Of a DNA stretch of 8,421 nucleotides, positions 7,218 through 8,421 are shown piece after piece (within the stretch, counting starts at the first letter, position 1; each line of letters begins with the position of its first letter). The DNA comes from Actinobacteria bacterium ATB1 (GTDB lineage Bacteria; Actinomycetota; Acidimicrobiia; UBA2766). The DNA lies in assembly GCA_021404985.1 (NCBI GenBank), contig QWHP01000174.1:1-8421 (forward strand), in the 5' to 3' direction. The notes under the pieces are model-generated. The model was not told where the DNA came from and did not search any database. It was given only the letters and a program-made list of their open reading frames with translations. Made by a program: the position numbers and the translations under genes.

Positions 7218-7745
7218 CTACTGGACTTCGAAGTGCTCCACGCCGGCCGCTGGGTCCGCCCGCGGCCGGTCGAGTGCTACCTCGATGCCTTCCATGAAGG
7301 ATCTCGCGGCTGCCACCAGCTCTTTGGTCGCGCCGAGGAGATGGTCGAAGGTTTCTGGGCGCGTGTTCTGCACGGCCGAGAACGCCAGCGCGAACGGGCA
7401 CGCTTGGCAGTCCACCTGCCGCGACTGTCCGACGGGACGCGGGCGATCCTCCGGATCCCGGCGGCGTATTCGGCCGTCCGGGGTGCTGCCGCCGATTCGC
7501 TGGGCCTTCGACCTGCGGCGGGGCCCTAGAGGCTCGACCACACCGCCGATCCCCGGGGGCTGCATGAAGAGCGGGTTTCTCGGCTCCCGGGGGACGAAGG
7601 GGGCGACGTTGCCTCCGACGAGGGGTGTCTCTTGGCCGGGTTCCGCCTGGGCCGGGTCGGCCCGTTCGACGGACCCCCGGACAGGGCCGCGTTCGTCCCG
7701 TTCCGCGATCGGCGCCCCGGCCTCGGGGTCAGGCAGACGCAACAT
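7218..7745 (-). CDS. Uncharacterised protein with a CxxC C-terminal domain
   Basis: 175 residues if read from the ATG at 7745. The first 110 residues are rich in Pro, Arg, Gly and Glu and look like a disordered stretch; only the last 65 look folded: a CQACP knuckle (Cys113, Cys116) followed by one amphipathic helix run, FDHLLGATKELVAAARSFMEGI. Small actinobacterial proteins with one CxxC and a 'H-L-x-x-A-x-x-E-L' helix of this kind are known to me only as uncharacterised, and I cannot name a function. The ATG overlaps the stop of the ArsA-like frame by 17 bp, indicating an ArsA-then-CxxC operon with coupled translation. A shorter 65-residue form beginning at GTG 7415 just before the knuckle is a serious alternative, in which case 7416-7728 would be spacer. 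The frame has high third-position GC throughout, which favours the long form. Confidence 0.5.
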   Translation of the reverse strand: MLRLPDPEAGAPIAERDERGPVRGSVERADPAQAEPGQETPLVGGNVAPFVPREPRNPLFMQPPGIGGVVEPLGPRRRSKAQRIGGSTPDGRIRRRDPEDRPRPVGQSRQVDCQACPFALAFSAVQNTRPETFDHLLGATKELVAAARSFMEGIEVALDRPRADPAAGVEHFEVQ

Positions 7746-8041
7746 CCGCGCTCCCGAAGCGGATCTCGAGGCGGTCGTCTCGCATGCCCACTTGGCTCAC
7801 GTCACGCCGATTCAGGCTCTGGGGTAGGAGAAGGATGCGCTTGTAGGGACCGACCGTTACGAAGAGCTGGTCGTCTCTCCACGGACACCGGATTCTCGCT
7901 GGGACAGATGGCCAGCGGATCCCGGGAGCCGTAGAGTTCCTCGGCATACCTGCGCAACGAATCGATTCCGCACACCTCTTCCTCGAAGAGGCGCGTCCTG
8001 AGGACCTCCAGAGGCGCGAAGGAAGCGTCCACTTCCGCGAG
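7729..8041 (-). pseudogene. ArsA/Get3-like ATPase, C-terminal remnant, frameshifted and truncated
   Basis: Two minus-strand frames each carry part of the C-terminus of an ArsA-related ATPase. From about 8047 to 7880 one frame reads EHLAEVDASFAPLEVLRTRLFEEEV-like sequence, then GIDSLRRYAEELYGSRDPLA, the usual end of the ATPase core. From about 7885 to 7729 the neighbouring frame reads DDQLFVTVGPYKRILLLPQSL and then DRLEIRFG, the Hsp20-like tail of actinobacterial ArsA proteins. The frames differ by one base, and the roughly 20-25 residues normally found between them (the first strands of the tail domain) seem to be missing, so this is a deletion that also shifted the frame. The P-loop, signature lysine and all of the N-terminal ATPase are absent: the similarity stops where the Rpn-type sequence begins on the other strand. 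Such proteins are thought to be ATP-driven targeting or metal-handling factors, but this copy cannot be active as read. A sequencing indel could explain the frameshift but not the truncation. Confidence 0.65.
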
Positions 8042-8362
8042 ATGTTCCGCTTGATCGATTGGATGAGGAGTTTGCCTGAGAATCTGAGCGTGGAGTTTGT
8101 ACGCGAGTTGAGCGCATTGGAAGAGGAGTTATCGATGCCCTACGTTACTTCCGTGGAACGGATCGCCGAGGCGCGTGGTGAATCGCGTGGTATTGCCACA
8201 ATGCTGTTGAAAGTTCTACGGCGCGACTGCGGCGAGCTTGCGACAGAAATCGAACAGCAAATTCGGGAGCTTCCCCTGGATAAGCTGGAAGCGCTAGGCG
8301 ACTTCGCGCTAGACGTTCACTCTCTCGAAGAACTCCAAGCTTGGCTAAACGCTCACGAATAG
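8042..8362 (+). pseudogene. Rpn-family (PD-(D/E)XK) protein, C-terminal DUF4351 part only
   Basis: 106 residues that match the C-terminal half of Rpn family recombination-promoting nuclease/putative transposase proteins: FRLIDWMRSLPENLSVEFVRELSALEEE-type helix, the conserved MPYVTSVERIAEARGE stretch at 32-47, then the DUF4351 helices with LPLDKLEALGDFALD at 78-91 and SLEELQAWL at 94-102. The N-terminal nuclease domain that carries the catalytic residues is missing; family resemblance begins at about 8033 (HFREMFRLIDWM) directly at the ArsA-remnant boundary, so the protein is a fragment. Base composition drops here (roughly even GC with A/T-ending codons such as TTA, TTG and ACT), unlike the preceding 8 kb. 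These proteins are common in cyanobacteria and other phyla rich in mobile elements. Whether the ATG at 8042 is used is unknown; no ribosome site is evident. Confidence 0.7.
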
Positions 8363-8371
8363 GTTTCTTGC

Positions 8372-8416
8372 GAATTGCCGGTTTGTAAATTGCAAGTTTG
8401 TGAGCTGGCGGTTTTT
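8372..8416. repeat. Three degenerate 15-bp tandem units after the Rpn-type gene
   Basis: Units GAATTGCCGGTTTGT (8372-8386), AAATTGCAAGTTTGT (8387-8401) and GAGCTGGCGGTTTTT (8402-8416) follow one another without gaps; unit 1 agrees with unit 2 at 12 of 15 positions and with unit 3 at 11 of 15. The run reaches the window edge and may continue. Each unit ends in a T-rich block; a weak interrupted hairpin is possible between 8368 and 8395, so a terminator role is not excluded. Confidence 0.45.
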
Positions 8417-8421
8417 TGATC

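Noticed and set aside
7199..7234. CTCGACCT direct repeat and ACTTCGAAGT palindrome at the convergent ends of hsp20 and the CxxC gene
   Set aside because: No GC-rich stem followed by a T-run; both lie partly in coding sequence, so not called a terminator.
1..8421. CRISPR array, tRNA, rRNA or complete insertion sequence
   Set aside because: No regularly spaced identical repeats, no tRNA-like or rRNA sequence, and no transposase with terminal inverted repeats was seen.

Overview
The window is high-GC bacterial DNA up to about position 8040 and most resembles an actinobacterium. The reasons are protein families with actinobacterial character (TetR regulator, ROK sugar kinase, ArsA-like ATPase with an Hsp20-like tail, an acidic-pH-independent small CxxC protein) and, above all, a control region between lon and hsp20 that carries an HspR-type HAIR operator and a SigH/SigR-type promoter, both actinobacterial stress signals. 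Species cannot be assigned from the sequence.

Layout. Positions 1-333 (+) hold the C-terminal part of a TetR-family regulator, cut by the window edge. It converges on a five-gene minus-strand run that reads from 6640 down to 358: lon protease, a small sensor-less histidine kinase, a receiver-histidine kinase hybrid, a ROK-family sugar kinase and an AlaC-type aminotransferase. The genes from the small kinase onward overlap or abut, so they are probably cotranscribed. The 157-bp gap between lon and the divergent hsp20 gene (6798-7208, +) contains the stress-control sites. Past hsp20, a minus-strand pair (a broken ArsA-like ATPase remnant followed by a small CxxC protein) converges on hsp20. At about 8036-8047 the sequence switches to the plus-strand C-terminal part of an Rpn/DUF4351 protein with clearly lower GC, then a short degenerate 15-bp repeat at the right edge.

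How the genes fit together. Lon (degradation of damaged proteins) and Hsp20 (holding of unfolding proteins) form a divergent proteostasis pair under shared heat/thiol-stress control. The two kinases have cytosolic, membrane-free architectures; the small one may phosphorylate the receiver of the hybrid. No output regulator is in the window. The ROK kinase and aminotransferase point to central carbon/alanine metabolism.

The most notable oddities are lesions. The aminotransferase lacks about 30 internal residues including the PLP-phosphate loop; the ROK gene has no stop codon before the aminotransferase; the ArsA remnant is frameshifted, internally shortened and truncated; and the Rpn protein lacks its nuclease domain. 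Either this locus is decaying and has been invaded, or the contig contains assembly errors; read-level evidence would decide.
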